Both the position numbers and the translations under genes were made by a program. The notes beneath the pieces are model-generated. The model ran no database searches, was not told where the DNA came from, and was given only the letters and a program-made list of their open reading frames with translations. A stretch of DNA of 23,882 bases. Origin: Phoronis australis (lineage: Eukaryota > Phoronida > Phoronidae). Position 1 is the first letter of the stretch, and every line of letters starts with the position of its first letter. The stretch lies in the NCBI GenBank assembly GCA_002633005.1, contig NMRA01001042.1, positions 12,177-36,058 of the forward strand, read 5' to 3'. Of this stretch, positions 10,985 to 20,439 are shown in pieces.

Positions 10985-11860
10985 CTGGGCCCCTAGTGGC
11001 AACTTTACTTCTTCATTTTAGTCTCTTTATCTAGCAAGTTCCTTGACTGATTTTCATCAAATTTCGCAAATTAGTTTCAGTTATGGCGACAGCCACGTTT
11101 TCCTACTTCCTGGCGTACCTATGTAATTTGTACAGAAACGTTGCCATTGAGATGAGCACAACTTACACTGATTGTTGATTGGACGATCTCCTGTGGTGCC
11201 CTTTAATGGCAGTGCTGTAGGGGTAAAATTAAAGGTAAGTAGGCGCCCAAAGCCAACCGTATCACCTTGAGTGCTGAACGTAACTTATGGTGCTTAGGCA
11301 CTACGTTCAAATGCCAAAAGGTGGTTGGTTGCGCCTACCTGTGCCACTACAGCACTGCTTAATGGCAATTTAGGTTTTCTTTATGTATGCCTCTATATCA
11401 ACCAAGTTTCTTGATGTATTTTCGTGCAATATGGTATTTATTTGTTTCTGTTGAGGAAACGAGAACAAACTGCTATTTTCGGCTGGATTAAAAATATTCT
11501 GTGCCACTAAAGATTATTATTTCTGGCAGCAGCCTCTCTGTCCTTGAAATTGCTTGGAGGATAGCTCTGAAATTTTGCTCGTGTGTTCCTATCGAGATGA
11601 TCACGACTGGCATGTTTTCTGATGGGTGCAATCACCGAGACGCCAGGAGTGGCAATTTGTTTGTTTATCTGCACGGAAATATTTACAAAGTTCTGTTGAT
11701 GAATCTGAGAGTAATTTGATGTATGTGGTACATTATTGAGGAGAGTAAGCCCGGCATAAATTTTGGGACATGTCTGAGTGCTGTTGCGTCCTCTAGCGGT
11801 TCTGTATCAACCAAGTATCTTGATGTATGGAATTTGGCAAGAATGTGACAGCGATTGTCT
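10985..11860. repeat. Diverged direct-repeat block
   Basis: Several segments recur with substantial divergence. CTAGCAAGTTCCTTGACTG near 11031, CAACCAAGTTTCTTGATG near 11399 and CAACCAAGTATCTTGATG near 11809 form one set. A CC(N)TAGTGGCAA-like start at about 10990 recurs at about 11202/11358 (split by an insertion) and in weaker form at about 11645. GTTGCCATTGAGATGAGCAC near 11141 matches GTTCCTATCGAGATGATCAC near 11586. Spacing is irregular (roughly 290-410 bases), so the block is an old, eroded tandem repeat or overlapping copies of one unidentified element. Coding sense was not detected. Confidence 0.5.
11210..11357. mobile_element. 148-bp hAT-type MITE with target duplication
   Basis: The ends are inverted repeats: CAGTGCTGTAGGGG at the left, and CCACTACAGCACTG at the right, whose reverse complement is CAGTGCTGTAGTGG. 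Inner arms (GTAGGCGCC..GCCAACC against GGTTGGTTGCGCCTAC, and GAACGTA against TACGTTC) extend the fold-back nearly through the element. The flanking 8-mers are TTTAATGG and CTTAATGG, an 8-bp duplication with one change, as expected for hAT transposition. A related copy of the host repeat at about 10990 has a single TAGTGGCAA where this one has the duplicated site around the element, so it acts as an empty-site comparison. There is no coding capacity; an autonomous hAT would have been needed to move it. Confidence 0.75.
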
Positions 11861-13146
11861 TGTTTCAGACGAATATAATGTATGCTGCACCACCTAAAGG
11901 TTTTTTATTTTATATATTACACATTATTAACATCCCTGGAAGCATACTGCCAGAGCACTTTCCGTTTCTCCTGTTTTGTATGGTGTTGACAAAAATGCAG
12001 TGTGATGTAGAATATGATTTCATTTTTATTTACTTTGATCAAAGATCTCCATACCCAAGACTTAACGTTCACAACCTGTTTTAACACCCACACTTGTATA
12101 ATACACATATGTACTATAATCAATTTACAAGTGGGAAACTAAAGTGTCCTATCCATAGCTCGATGTCAACCATGACCAAAGGCTGCGTTGTATAAAGTTC
12201 CTGTGTAATAAATACTGCACAGATGTGTTTTTCTATGTTTTGTAAGTCAGAGTTTCCATGAGTATTAGATAATAAAACACTTAATAAGTTCACCGATACC
12301 TTACGTAAAATATTTTGACATTTTCGTAGTCTGTCTGTATTTTAAATTCATAGCACCACTGTAATTTCCCCTTTTGAATCTCTGGATCTCCGCTAGTGAC
12401 TTACATCTGATGTACAGATTAACCAATGACATTCCTAGCCCTATGTAGTATTTTTATCTACATCTCGAATTCATATTGTGTTGGGGATGTTCTATAATCA
12501 CGGTTGGAATCTTCTGGTCCATTCTCACCTGAACCTGCAATGCTTCATGGAATCTACGTTTCAGTCCTTTACTTTGCAATTGTCATCACTAAAATGGAAG
12601 TCCCGGTGATAATTGTAAATACAACTGGCTAAAACGCTGCTTCAAGAACTGTTGAGTGGAGGTTGGCGAAAACACTCCTATAGAAATAACAATAGCCAAT
12701 ATACGTTTTCCGTGCATTGAATAGTTAGCCAAAATGTAGGATTTCTCAAAGTTACACGATTGGGCGCAATCTAAAATATTTACTTGGCACTGCCTAATGA
12801 GTACAACTTGTTCAACAGAAGGTTTATTTTTCCGATTCGGTAAACCGGTGCGCCATCTGATGAGCAGCAGAAAAATTACTACCCGGAAGATTTTCACCTT
12901 TACAGGATCAGTGCTCCCCGTAGGTCTTCGGTACTAAAAAGGTATGGTTAGCAATAACCATTTAATCAAGTATCATTTTTGGCTTGCCTCGTGTTAATAT
13001 ACGTTCCTATTTTTTGGAACCACTTTACGTTAATAGACGTCACGCAGACATTACAGGACCGACAATTGTCATCGTTTTGAGGCCGTAATTTCAGATTTAA
13101 TTGTAAAGTTTTGAGCACTAGCCGCAAGAATTTTAATGTAATTCAG
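11861..13146. other. Non-coding, no gene recognised
   Basis: AT-rich sequence. Open frames at 11827-12084 (plus) and 12589-12897 (minus) lack domains, good splice context or family resemblance. Near 13000-13040 a short GTTCC-loop-GGAAC palindrome lies among TTAATA..ACGT repeats, without clear meaning. Confidence 0.4.
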
Positions 13147-13370
13147 CTTTCAAGCTTTGAATAATCTTAACGATCTTGTTGACATCGCTTTTGTTACTCA
13201 TAAATCCTTAGAACTTTGTTGGTTTGTTAATGAGAGTGTGACAGAAATGGCGAACAGGACGACCGATATCAGCAAACTGGGTGGTTTCAATCAAAGCATG
13301 GAGGACACACAGGTCGCTGTCCACGAATGCTTTAATAGATATGTACTCTACAAAGGCTCAGCTTTCACAT
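13147..13370 (+). CDS. Possible coding exon, unknown extracellular-type sequence
   Basis: A 224-base open segment lies between a possible TTCAG acceptor (13146) and a possible GTAGTATG donor (13371). In the open frame it gives about 74 residues with three cysteines and potential N-glycosylation sites NES, NRT and NQS. It is less AT-rich than its flanks. The end phase (1) would match the start of the Ig exon at 17029, but the start phase (2) does not match the end of the Ig exon at 6203. No known domain is recognised. It could be an exon of the same Ig gene, of another gene, or a chance open frame. Confidence 0.3.
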
Positions 13371-13712
13371 GTAGTATGTTACTTTTCTGAGTGTTTTTGC
13401 GCGTTAAAAGAAATAACGATCGAATGAAGGGCATTTCCACCAGTTACACAGCTTGACTCTAGTGGGTTGAATAAGTAACACAAATAACTAATTTGCGAAT
13501 ACGTTTCAACTATGAATTTTACCATTGTCATGTAGACAGAAGTTCTGTTTATTCAGTATGTCATTCTTAGTTTCTTTTAATTTGTCGTTTTTGCACAGTG
13601 ATGCATCAAAAATGCTAAAATTTGATGGTTTCCGAAGCCATAAACTAGCCAAAAATTTCGAGGGTAAAGTTTTCTGTGAAGAAGTTATATATTTTGAATA
13701 AAATTATTTTAG

Positions 13713-13907
13713 GTGTTGACCATTCCACCTAAGAGTAAAACTAAGCTATATTTCAAAAAAATCCGTGACATGTCATGTTCCAGCATCTGCCTGACTTTCT
13801 CATGCAGTGACTCTTTACCCAGATCTAATGCCTCTTGGCGCTTTCTGGGTTATGTATATTCATTGTATTCTGAAGATTTCGTAATAAACATTAAAAAAAA
13901 CTCTTAA
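13713..13907 (+). pseudogene. Decayed or truncated Ig-domain exon
   Basis: After a TTATTTTAG acceptor-like site, the + strand is open for 64 codons. Its middle, LTFSCSDSLPRSNASW, has the Cys-x(11-13)-Trp pattern with an N-glycosylation site just before the Trp, as in the three good Ig exons of this window. It then stops at 13905-13907, before any second Ig cysteine, and no donor follows. Read from the AG, the frame is phase 0 and not phase 1, so it could not splice normally with the other Ig exons. I infer a duplicated Ig exon that has lost function. A chance resemblance cannot be excluded, because only half the domain is present. Confidence 0.4.
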
Positions 13908-15060
13908 ATTAAAATTCTTACTAAACGTGCAAGTGTATTCTTGGGAACTTTTTTGAACTTGACTTTTGAACATCTGTAGGTGGGTTTAATTCCCGTTGTC
14001 ACCAGAAAGTGGCCACGGAGGTGAAAGATAGGAAAGATGGGACAATGCCCTACTGTAATTGACAGAGCGAGTAGTTGCCCACACTGTTAAGAGGTTTGGA
14101 ACGATTTTCTCATATTTCCGGCACTAAGACAATGTGCGCCCGTTTACACTCCTCGCGTTTCATCGAGAGTCATTACCAGTGTTTATTCACCTCCCAGTAT
14201 TCATTTCAGCGAATGTCTGTATTTGGACAACAGGCAATCAAGTTAGTATAGCAAGCACCAAAATGTGAACAAAAAAGCTGTCAAACAAAACAACATCGGT
14301 TTACTCTCACTCCCACAGGTGGTACCAGTAAGCTGTTAAGCGTAACATGGGAATTGAAGAATCACATTAAAGAAGATTGGAAAATGTAGAAAAGACTTTC
14401 TAGCTCGATTTTGAGTAAAAACATTAGACTCGGGCTCTCGTCCGAAGTTACCTTCGGTCGACATCAATTGGATAAACTGAACAAGCATCGTCTGATGCCC
14501 AATGACAGAGTCTGCTTGGACATAGACTGAAGATCCTTGAACAATGCTCCCGAATTCTACGAAGTAATACATGTGTTTCTTTTTCTGTCGCTATTTAAAT
14601 GTTACACATTCTTCGTTTATCGCACCTGATGTAAGTTGCTTGCAACTTTTAACAAGTTTTTGAGCAGCGACGGAAGATATTATTACGTTAACACCCCTTT
14701 AAGTCAAAACGTTCATAACAGAATAACCCTTCGGTGGAATTTAACACAAACTCTTTTTTAATGAAAACTTCACTAAGTCGATTTCCAATGCTATGTCCAA
14801 CTAGGTCACGGGCTGAGCCAACAGATTAAGTGGTCAAACCGGTACATCGTGGTCCACTTTAAAGTAGGTCAACAGTTCATTGTTTGACACACCACGTGGT
14901 GGGAGACTGATATCAAACCCAACTATGAATTGAGTACAGAAATGGGGTCTGTGGTTAAAGCAGGACGTGAGCACGACTTCGAAACAGCGAAATGTCAAAT
15001 TTCCCGAATTAAAGAATTCGGGTGAGGATTTATCGCTTTTCACTCCTTACAAAAATGAAC
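13908..15060. other. Non-coding, no gene recognised
   Basis: No supported gene. A perfect small hairpin, CCGAAG-TTAC-CTTCGG, lies near 14441-14456. The minus-strand frames at 14336-14572 and 14834-15043 have no domain. Confidence 0.4.
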
Positions 15061-15064
15061 GCTG

Positions 15065-15340
15065 AAAACTTAAGTTTTTTGGAAGATAACTTAAGTTTTA
15101 AAGGAAAAACCATAGTTCTTCCGAAAAACTTTAGTTTTTATAAGAAACTTAAGTTTTTCAGAAAACTTATTTTTTTCAGGTGTAAAACTTAAGTTTTCAC
15201 AATTAAACTTAAGTTTCCAGTAATAACTTAAGTTTTCATGAAAACTTAATTTTTTTGTACTAACAAAACTTAAGTTTTTCAGATAACTTAAGTTTATCAC
15301 AAAGCTTACGTTTTTATAAATTTAAAAACTTAAGAGTGAC
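15065..15340. repeat. 20-bp-period palindromic array, block 1 (about 14 units)
   Basis: The core palindrome AAACTTAAGTTT or a close variant recurs with CTTAAG-type centres starting at 15069, 15090, 15111, 15129, 15148, 15166, 15188, 15208, 15227, 15245, 15269, 15287, 15305 and 15329. The steps are 18-24 bases and average 20.0. Nine centres are exact CTTAAG; the others differ by one to a few bases. Each core is flanked by A4 on the left and T4 on the right, so A/T tracts fall about every 10 bases, which predicts curved DNA. It is a minisatellite-like array with no coding sense. Confidence 0.9.
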
Positions 15341-15345
15341 TCCAT

Positions 15346-15835
15346 ATAAAAACCAACAGGTAGAGTCTATACCCAAAATCACCGATTTTTTTGAAACTTA
15401 GCACATGAGTTTGGTTTGTTGAGATGTAGAAAAAACTCACTTTTTAAGAATTTTCATTCATTATTTTTCTTTTTATGACCCGTACCCCCATTTTGCAACA
15501 AAATTGGGCATCGAAGTAGGCATGTTTGAATGCATTTTACAAGCATGTGTGGTAAGGTCAAAACAAATGAGTAATACGAATTGAAAGCGCAGTGGCTGAA
15601 AAATTTAATGGCATAACTTTCAAAATCCATTTTTAAATTTGTACATTTTGAATTTGTGAGGCAAAAACGGCTATTTTTCAGGTTTTCACTGAAGCAATTT
15701 TGGGCCAAATTTGGCACTCTGTAGAAGCCATAACGCACCTTTCCTGAAATTGACTTTATAATAATTTGTTTAGTCATTCCTAACCTGTTCATAATCTCAA
15801 ATAAAAAATCTTGCCTCTAATGTAGTTTTTGCGTA
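15346..15835. other. Unique AT-rich sequence between the two array blocks
   Basis: About 490 bases without the 20-bp repeat. A 112-codon minus-strand frame (15454-15792) has low-complexity composition and no recognised domain, so it is not called. The stretch ends next to an undetermined base (N) at 15836. Confidence 0.5.
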
Positions 15836-15836
15836 N

Positions 15837-16065
15837 TAACTTAAGTTTATCACAAAGCTTACGTTTTTATAAATTTAAAAAATTAAGTTTTCCTGACTTC
15901 TTAAGTTTTTCGCAAACTTTAGTTTTTCAAATATAGAAATTTAAGTTTTCCTGACTTCTTAAAATTTTCAGAAAACTGCAGTTTTTTCATGTGTGGAAAG
16001 CTTTAATTTTCTAAAAACCCTAAGTTTTCTATGTGATGAAAATTTACGTTTTCAAGTTTATATAA
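15837..16065. repeat. 20-bp-period palindromic array, block 2 (about 11 units)
   Basis: The same family as block 1, more eroded. Centres lie near 15840, 15858, 15882, 15900, 15917, 15940, 15958, 15976, 16001, 16019 and 16043, with steps of 17-25. Its first 45 bases (15837-15881) are identical to 15284-15328 in block 1. A local subunit ending in TTTTCCTGACTTCTTAA occurs twice (about 15888 and 15946). The block begins immediately after the N at 15836. Confidence 0.85.
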
Positions 16066-17028
16066 TTTGAATATTGTGAGATATTTAATTTTTTGTTCGA
16101 AATTTTCCCATTGTTTTCCAACAAAAAATTCTTGTTTGCTCATGCAAAACCCATCAATGTTGCCCGAATGTTTCCTTAACATTTATATAGATAGAAACCA
16201 TAAAACGACGAACGTTTAACCTGTTCAGTACAGAACTAGTGCAATTATAACTTGCTGTGAACACAATGTCACAGAGACACTGCCTCTGGGACCTTGCATG
16301 AGGCGACTAGTAACATTTCTTCTCCACGGTCGTATGCATGCAGACACGAGAGACGTATTTAGGGGTGTGGGCAAGGGGGCCACTCCCTAAAATTCTCCGG
16401 TATTCCATTTGGCAGTTCTGGGGTGCAAATGTCTGACGGGCAAAATCCTGGCTAATACTCTGCCGTGGATCACCCTTAACTCAAAATCGTGGATCTGCCA
16501 CTAAGCACACAACTCTTAGGATCAAAGCTAATTTCATCTTCGTTTTCTCCGGCATCTTTCTATCATGTGTACGTGTCGTAGACGCAAAGTTGTGGCGACT
16601 CGGTGAATGAAAGATCTGAGGGTACATACGGAGGTGCTATATGCCTGGCGGGAGATTCGATTTGAGAGACAGCCCCATAACCTTTGACCTTGGATAGTTA
16701 GTAAACAAATGTCCACGCTGTTGTGCGGTTCCAAGGTGGTTTTTGCTACGCGGTATATATTTGGTATTTTAAGTTCTCCCACTATGAATATAAGGCATGT
16801 TGCTAGACTTATGTGGAATATTGCGAAAAATGGGCAATGTTGTGAATAAGATTTGTCTGAGATATCCTTAAGTACTTCATACAACGCAGGCAACTCGCTA
16901 AATGTCGCTAAAGCAAAATGTATTGAATGATCGGGAGACGTTAGCGCGGCTAAATCTGAGAGTAGACTCACTATTCGTGTTAATACAACCGATGGATATG
17001 AAGAGCATGAATTGAATGTTTGTTGTAG
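16066..17028. other. Intron or intergenic DNA before the third Ig exon
   Basis: No supported gene. The string GGATCTGCCACTAA near 16491 weakly resembles a hAT terminus, without a partner. The minus-strand frame 16534-16971 has no recognisable domain. The stretch ends in a T-rich tract and the AG acceptor at 17027-17028. Confidence 0.45.
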
Positions 17029-17328
17029 ACGGGCCGCGGCTTATTCGAATAAAATCGGGAGAAACAGACGTTGGAAAGGCATTTACTATCAGCGACAAGG
17101 AGACATTTACGTTGATTTGCATTGCCGAAGACGTGAAGCCTGGTGTAAATATAACATGGTCAAAAGGAAACACCAGTAGCGTGCGCAAGGAGAACTTTAC
17201 ATACTACAAACAGATCACATTTAAAGCTTCCCCATCATTGAACCTGGAAACTATAGAATGTTCTGTAATCAGAATGCCAAGCAGGGGTTCGCACTGGAAA
17301 CATGTCTCTGTTCTTATCAACGTTAACT
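17029..17328 (+). CDS. Immunoglobulin-domain exon 3 of 3
   Basis: A third Ig-like domain exon of 300 bases lies between a TGTTTGTTGTAG acceptor and a GTAAGTTA donor at 17329. It is phase 1-1 and opens with a split codon then Gly-Pro, exactly like the exons at 5405 and 5874, so all three can be joined in frame. Counting the split codon as residue 1, Cys31, Trp44 and Cys78 give a slightly shorter domain. NIT, NTS and NFT are potential N-glycosylation sites. It lies about 10.8 kb from the previous good Ig exon. One gene with a large intron is the simplest reading, but a neighbouring paralogous gene on the same strand is possible. The membrane or terminal exons were not found before the retrotransposon at 17532. 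Confidence 0.85.
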
Positions 17329-17531
17329 GTAAGTTAATTTTAACTCGTATAATTCTTGGTGTTTGTGGTGACTGAAGATTCAACTTGGTCATTTTAAGAT
17401 GCGTTTTGTCCTGTTTGGGTGGTTACAATAAAAAAAACGAATTAGGTCTTTACTCTCATAAAATTCATCCCAAATATCCCTAACAGTAATAGGATTAGCT
17501 ATTTTGTTACTGAGAACACCATACTCTCAGC

Positions 17532-18110
17532 AGCGTACTTATGTCGTTCTTAGTTCAATTGTTTTTTATTGTTCTGTGTGTGTGTTCTAGCAGATAGGTA
17601 CTGATTGGCGTGGCTCCAGTGGTCAAGACAGCATTGATGTAAATCGTTTACTAATAAATTGTGTGGAACATTCTAAGAGATTCTAGCATGTAAGTGATGT
17701 AACCTGGAACCAATTAGAGCCTAGTATAGGTTTGTGGAATGGCTGGGTGTATTCCGTAAAGTTCTAGAATGTGCTTTAGGTGGTGAAAAAGTCTAGAACA
17801 TTATACAAGAATATAAATAGTCAGGCACGGGTTTGTAACAGTTCATTAAAGATAGTTGAAAATCACTTGAAATTAAAGAGAATTACAAAACAGCTACAGC
17901 TGAGTTGTTGAAAGTATCTTAAAAGTTCGTCACAAGTCGCAGCTTTGCAGCACTGGCTGGAGCATGAAACAGACATTAGGTCGGACATTTTGTTTGAGTA
18001 GGCTTTTGAACGTACGTTCAAGGTTAATAAAGTGATAAACTAAAACCATTCTACTATCGCACCGGTCAGTAACCACCTCCGCCAACCCACACACGAGGAG
18101 AAATGCGATA
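17532..18110 (+). repeat. 5' LTR of the gypsy element
   Basis: It aligns along its length with 21816-22381. Shared blocks include GTGTGTTCTAG, GTGTGGAACATTCTA, GATAGTTGAAAATCA, TTAAAGAGAATTAC, AACAGACATTA, TTTTGTTTGAGTA and CACCGGTCAGTAACCACCT. It carries TATAAATA at 17812-17819 and AATAAA at 18026-18031, plausible promoter and polyadenylation signals. A perfect 12-base palindrome, GAACGTACGTTC, lies at 18008-18019. The primer binding site should start near 18111, but I could not match the bases there to a particular tRNA. Confidence 0.8.
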
Positions 18111-18970
18111 ATTGGAGAGCAAGCCAGGACTGACGGTAATAAGGTGTGATAATTTGGACTATTAGAATTAGCGACTCATTATGGAGACAAGATCTCAACT
18201 AAGAGATCTCATGGCTTCTTGACAAAAAATGTGTTGGCAGGGAGACGACCTCAGACAGGTTGTTCAGAAACAAGAATCTGAGGCCTTTGCTGAGGCCGAG
18301 GTGAGAAAACAAGCCCGTGAGGCCTATAAGAGAAGGCAAGACTGCGATCCCGAACAACAGATGAAGAGAGAAAGAACGAGACACGAGAGGGTGCAAGCAG
18401 CACTAGAAGCTGAGAGTAACCGTTTGAGGACAACTGGCAGCATGAAACTGAAGCTACCCAAGTTTGACACAAAGCAGGATGATATGGACAACTTTATGGA
18501 AAGGTTTGGAAGATACGCCGAGAGCCAAGGTTGGGCACAGAGTGAATGGGCAATCAATATATGTCCCCTGTTAACGTTTAAGGGCCTGAAGGTTTTCATT
18601 AGCTTCCTGGTGGCTGATTCACTACACTATTCTACACTCAAAAGATCGTTGCTGAAGCGGTTTGAACTCTCTGGGAAGCGGTGACTGAGAGGGGCGAGGC
18701 TGCTAAACAGTTTGTGGCCTGCATATAACGATACGTAAACAGGTGGTTTGACATTTCCGACTGCGGCAAAGATTTTGCGGAGTTGAGAGACCTATAAGTA
18801 AGTGAGCAGTACGTGACCACCTGTGACTGAGACTTGGCCTTGCTAATGCTAGAGTGTACATCCAAGTCTGTTCCCGAAAATGGTTGGCTTGGCAGAGAGA
18901 TATATTGAGGTTCATGGAGTAAACACAACAAGCACTCAGTCGTCAATGAAAAAGTCCCAAGAACCAAAAG
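18111..18970 (+). pseudogene. gag remnant of the gypsy element
   Basis: The frame 18229-18684 holds a charged coiled-coil-like segment and then KLKLPKFDTKQDDMDNFMER and a GRYAESQGW segment, typical of metazoan gypsy capsid (Gag). After a shift near 18680 the capsid homology continues in another frame (AAKQFVACI, then RWFDISDCGKDFAELRDL, then a DLALLMLE region) with several in-frame stops, to about 18910. No CCHC zinc knuckle can be seen in the expected place, so nucleic-acid binding appears lost. The start at 18229 is nominal; the codon there is ATG, but the upstream reading is uncertain. Confidence 0.75.
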
Positions 18971-19128
18971 TCAAGTCAGACACCCATAGAGACTTTCGGA
19001 AGCAGACTCATATAAAGCACCACCGAAACTCAGCAGTAGTCAACCGCCAAGGTTCCCAGATTGGAGAGAGGGAGTCAGTGAAGCATGCTAACCCTGAACA
19101 CACCTTCAAATGAAAGCTGCGTCTGAAG

Positions 19129-19400
19129 GAGGGGTATGTGGGCACGACGAAAGTCTTGTTGAGAGACACAAGCTGCACAGCTATTACAGTTCGATGCAGT
19201 GTAGTCAAACCATGAGATCCGACTAGCCGGAGGTGGTCATGCGAGTTGGCGGATTCAACCAAGAGATGGCTGCCTGTCAGCAAGATCAACATAAAAACAC
19301 TGTACTACACAGTGTTTGCGATGTGTGTGAAGTGGCCAATGGCCGACTGATTATCGGGGTCGTACATGGAGCCTGGGGACCCAGGGGATGTTGAGCTACA
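19129..19400 (+). pseudogene. Aspartic protease remnant of the gypsy element
   Basis: The segment VLLRDTSCTAITVR contains the protease active-site region (D codon at 19165-19167). The usual Asp-Thr-Gly is changed to Asp-Thr-Ser, and the pattern of basic and hydrophobic residues around it fits the retropepsin of this gypsy group. After a stop at 19213, the homologous continuation appears in the same and neighbouring frames (KINIKTLYYT, then a degenerate GS/GN..PGDPG end). Inactive. Confidence 0.6.
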
Positions 19401-19705
19401 GCAAACGGCAGCTAGAGTTAACAAAGTTGGTGCGGCAATAGCTTGGAGGAGGGTCCGAAAGATGGCTCACGAGTGGGTTCTACTACTCAAGAGAAAAAAA
19501 CAGTGACCACAGCTCCAGAGGGAGAGAAGATGATCGACATGTCTTTCATGCTGATAAATCCAACAACGGAGTGGTAGCAGTAACTACCAGGGCGTAGGCA
19601 CAGCGACAAAAAGCGGACAATAAGCCGTTAGCTACATGTTCGACCATAGAGAAGGAGGGACCAAAGCAGTTCCAGGATGAAGATTCATCAGCGAAAAAGC
19701 CGTGG
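19401..19705 (+). other. Degenerate internal sequence between protease and integrase
   Basis: Part of the retrotransposon interior. Stops occur in all frames and no domain was recognised. It probably corresponds to the linker that follows the protease in this element type. Confidence 0.5.
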
Positions 19706-20412
19706 GTGGAAGCTGAAGTCGAATTTCAACGACAGACCACAGGTAAGGGATCGTACGTGATGGAAGGCCAGCAAGGAGTACTCTATAAATTCTATCAGTT
19801 GTTTAAGAATAAGGATGGTGTAGAGGTGAATCAAGTTGTCGTGCCAAGCAGCTTACTGAAGTCCATGATGGGGCTCCCCAATGAGCCCATACTTGGTGGA
19901 CACCTGGGCGTTAGGAAGACAACTGACCGCATCACTAGCAAATTCCATTGGCCACGAATGACATAATAGATGACCTGATTCAGCAGATCATGTCACATTT
20001 GCGAGAAGACAATCGAGTTACCAAAGTACCGCTAGGAGAGAAACGCTTGACGGTGGAGCCTTTCAAAACGATCGCTATTGATCTGATTGGCCCTATAGCT
20101 CCAGCTTCCACTAAGGGAACATGTATATTCTCACGCTGGTAGATTTTACCACCAGGCACCCGGAAGCAGTGCCGCTACAGAAGATGGGGACAGACCGTGT
20201 AACTGAGGCATTGCTGGAGGTCTTCAGTAGAGTAGGGTTCCCACGAGAGATCCTGAATAATCGTGTAACGCAGTTCACGCCGGAAGTGATGAAGGAGCCC
20301 AGCAGGTTGTGAGTGCATATTAGGTGTATACAACCCCTTACAAACCACGCTGTAACGGACTCTGTGAAAGAATCAAATGTGTACTAAATGCCCAGGTGAA
20401 ATCGGCGCAGGG
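19706..20412 (+). pseudogene. Integrase remnant located upstream of reverse transcriptase
   Basis: The frame 19706-19966 ends in the N-terminal integrase signature GGHLGVRKTTDRITSKFHWP. A +1 shift near 19950 then leads to the catalytic core (FKTIAIDLIGPI), and a second shift near 20125 leads to ILTLVDFTTRHPEAVPL and FSRVGFPREIL. The first acidic residue is present (GAT 20080-20082). The second is changed from Asp to Asn (AAT 20259-20261, NNRVTQF instead of the usual SD.GTQF). The third, Glu, is kept (GAA 20366-20368, NGLCERIK). One expected zinc-binding His and the CxxC pair are missing. It stops at about 20412. The protein would be inactive. Confidence 0.85.
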
Positions 20413-20439
20413 TTAATTAAGATTTGTGAGACTACCGAT

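Noticed and set aside
12589-12897. A 102-codon minus-strand frame
   Set aside because: No domain, no splice context, and no resemblance to a known family.
15454-15792. A 112-codon minus-strand frame between the two palindromic array blocks
   Set aside because: Low-complexity AT-rich composition, no domain, and located in a stretch with a suspected assembly problem. Probably a chance open frame.
16300-16505. A possible second hAT remnant ending near GGATCTGCCACTAA
   Set aside because: The resemblance to a hAT end is partial, no matching left end or target duplication was found, and a short GC-rich match could be chance.
16534-17188. Minus-strand frames of 145 and 96 codons overlapping the third Ig exon
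   Set aside because: The part over 17029-17188 is the antisense shadow of the Ig exon; the remainder has no recognised domain.
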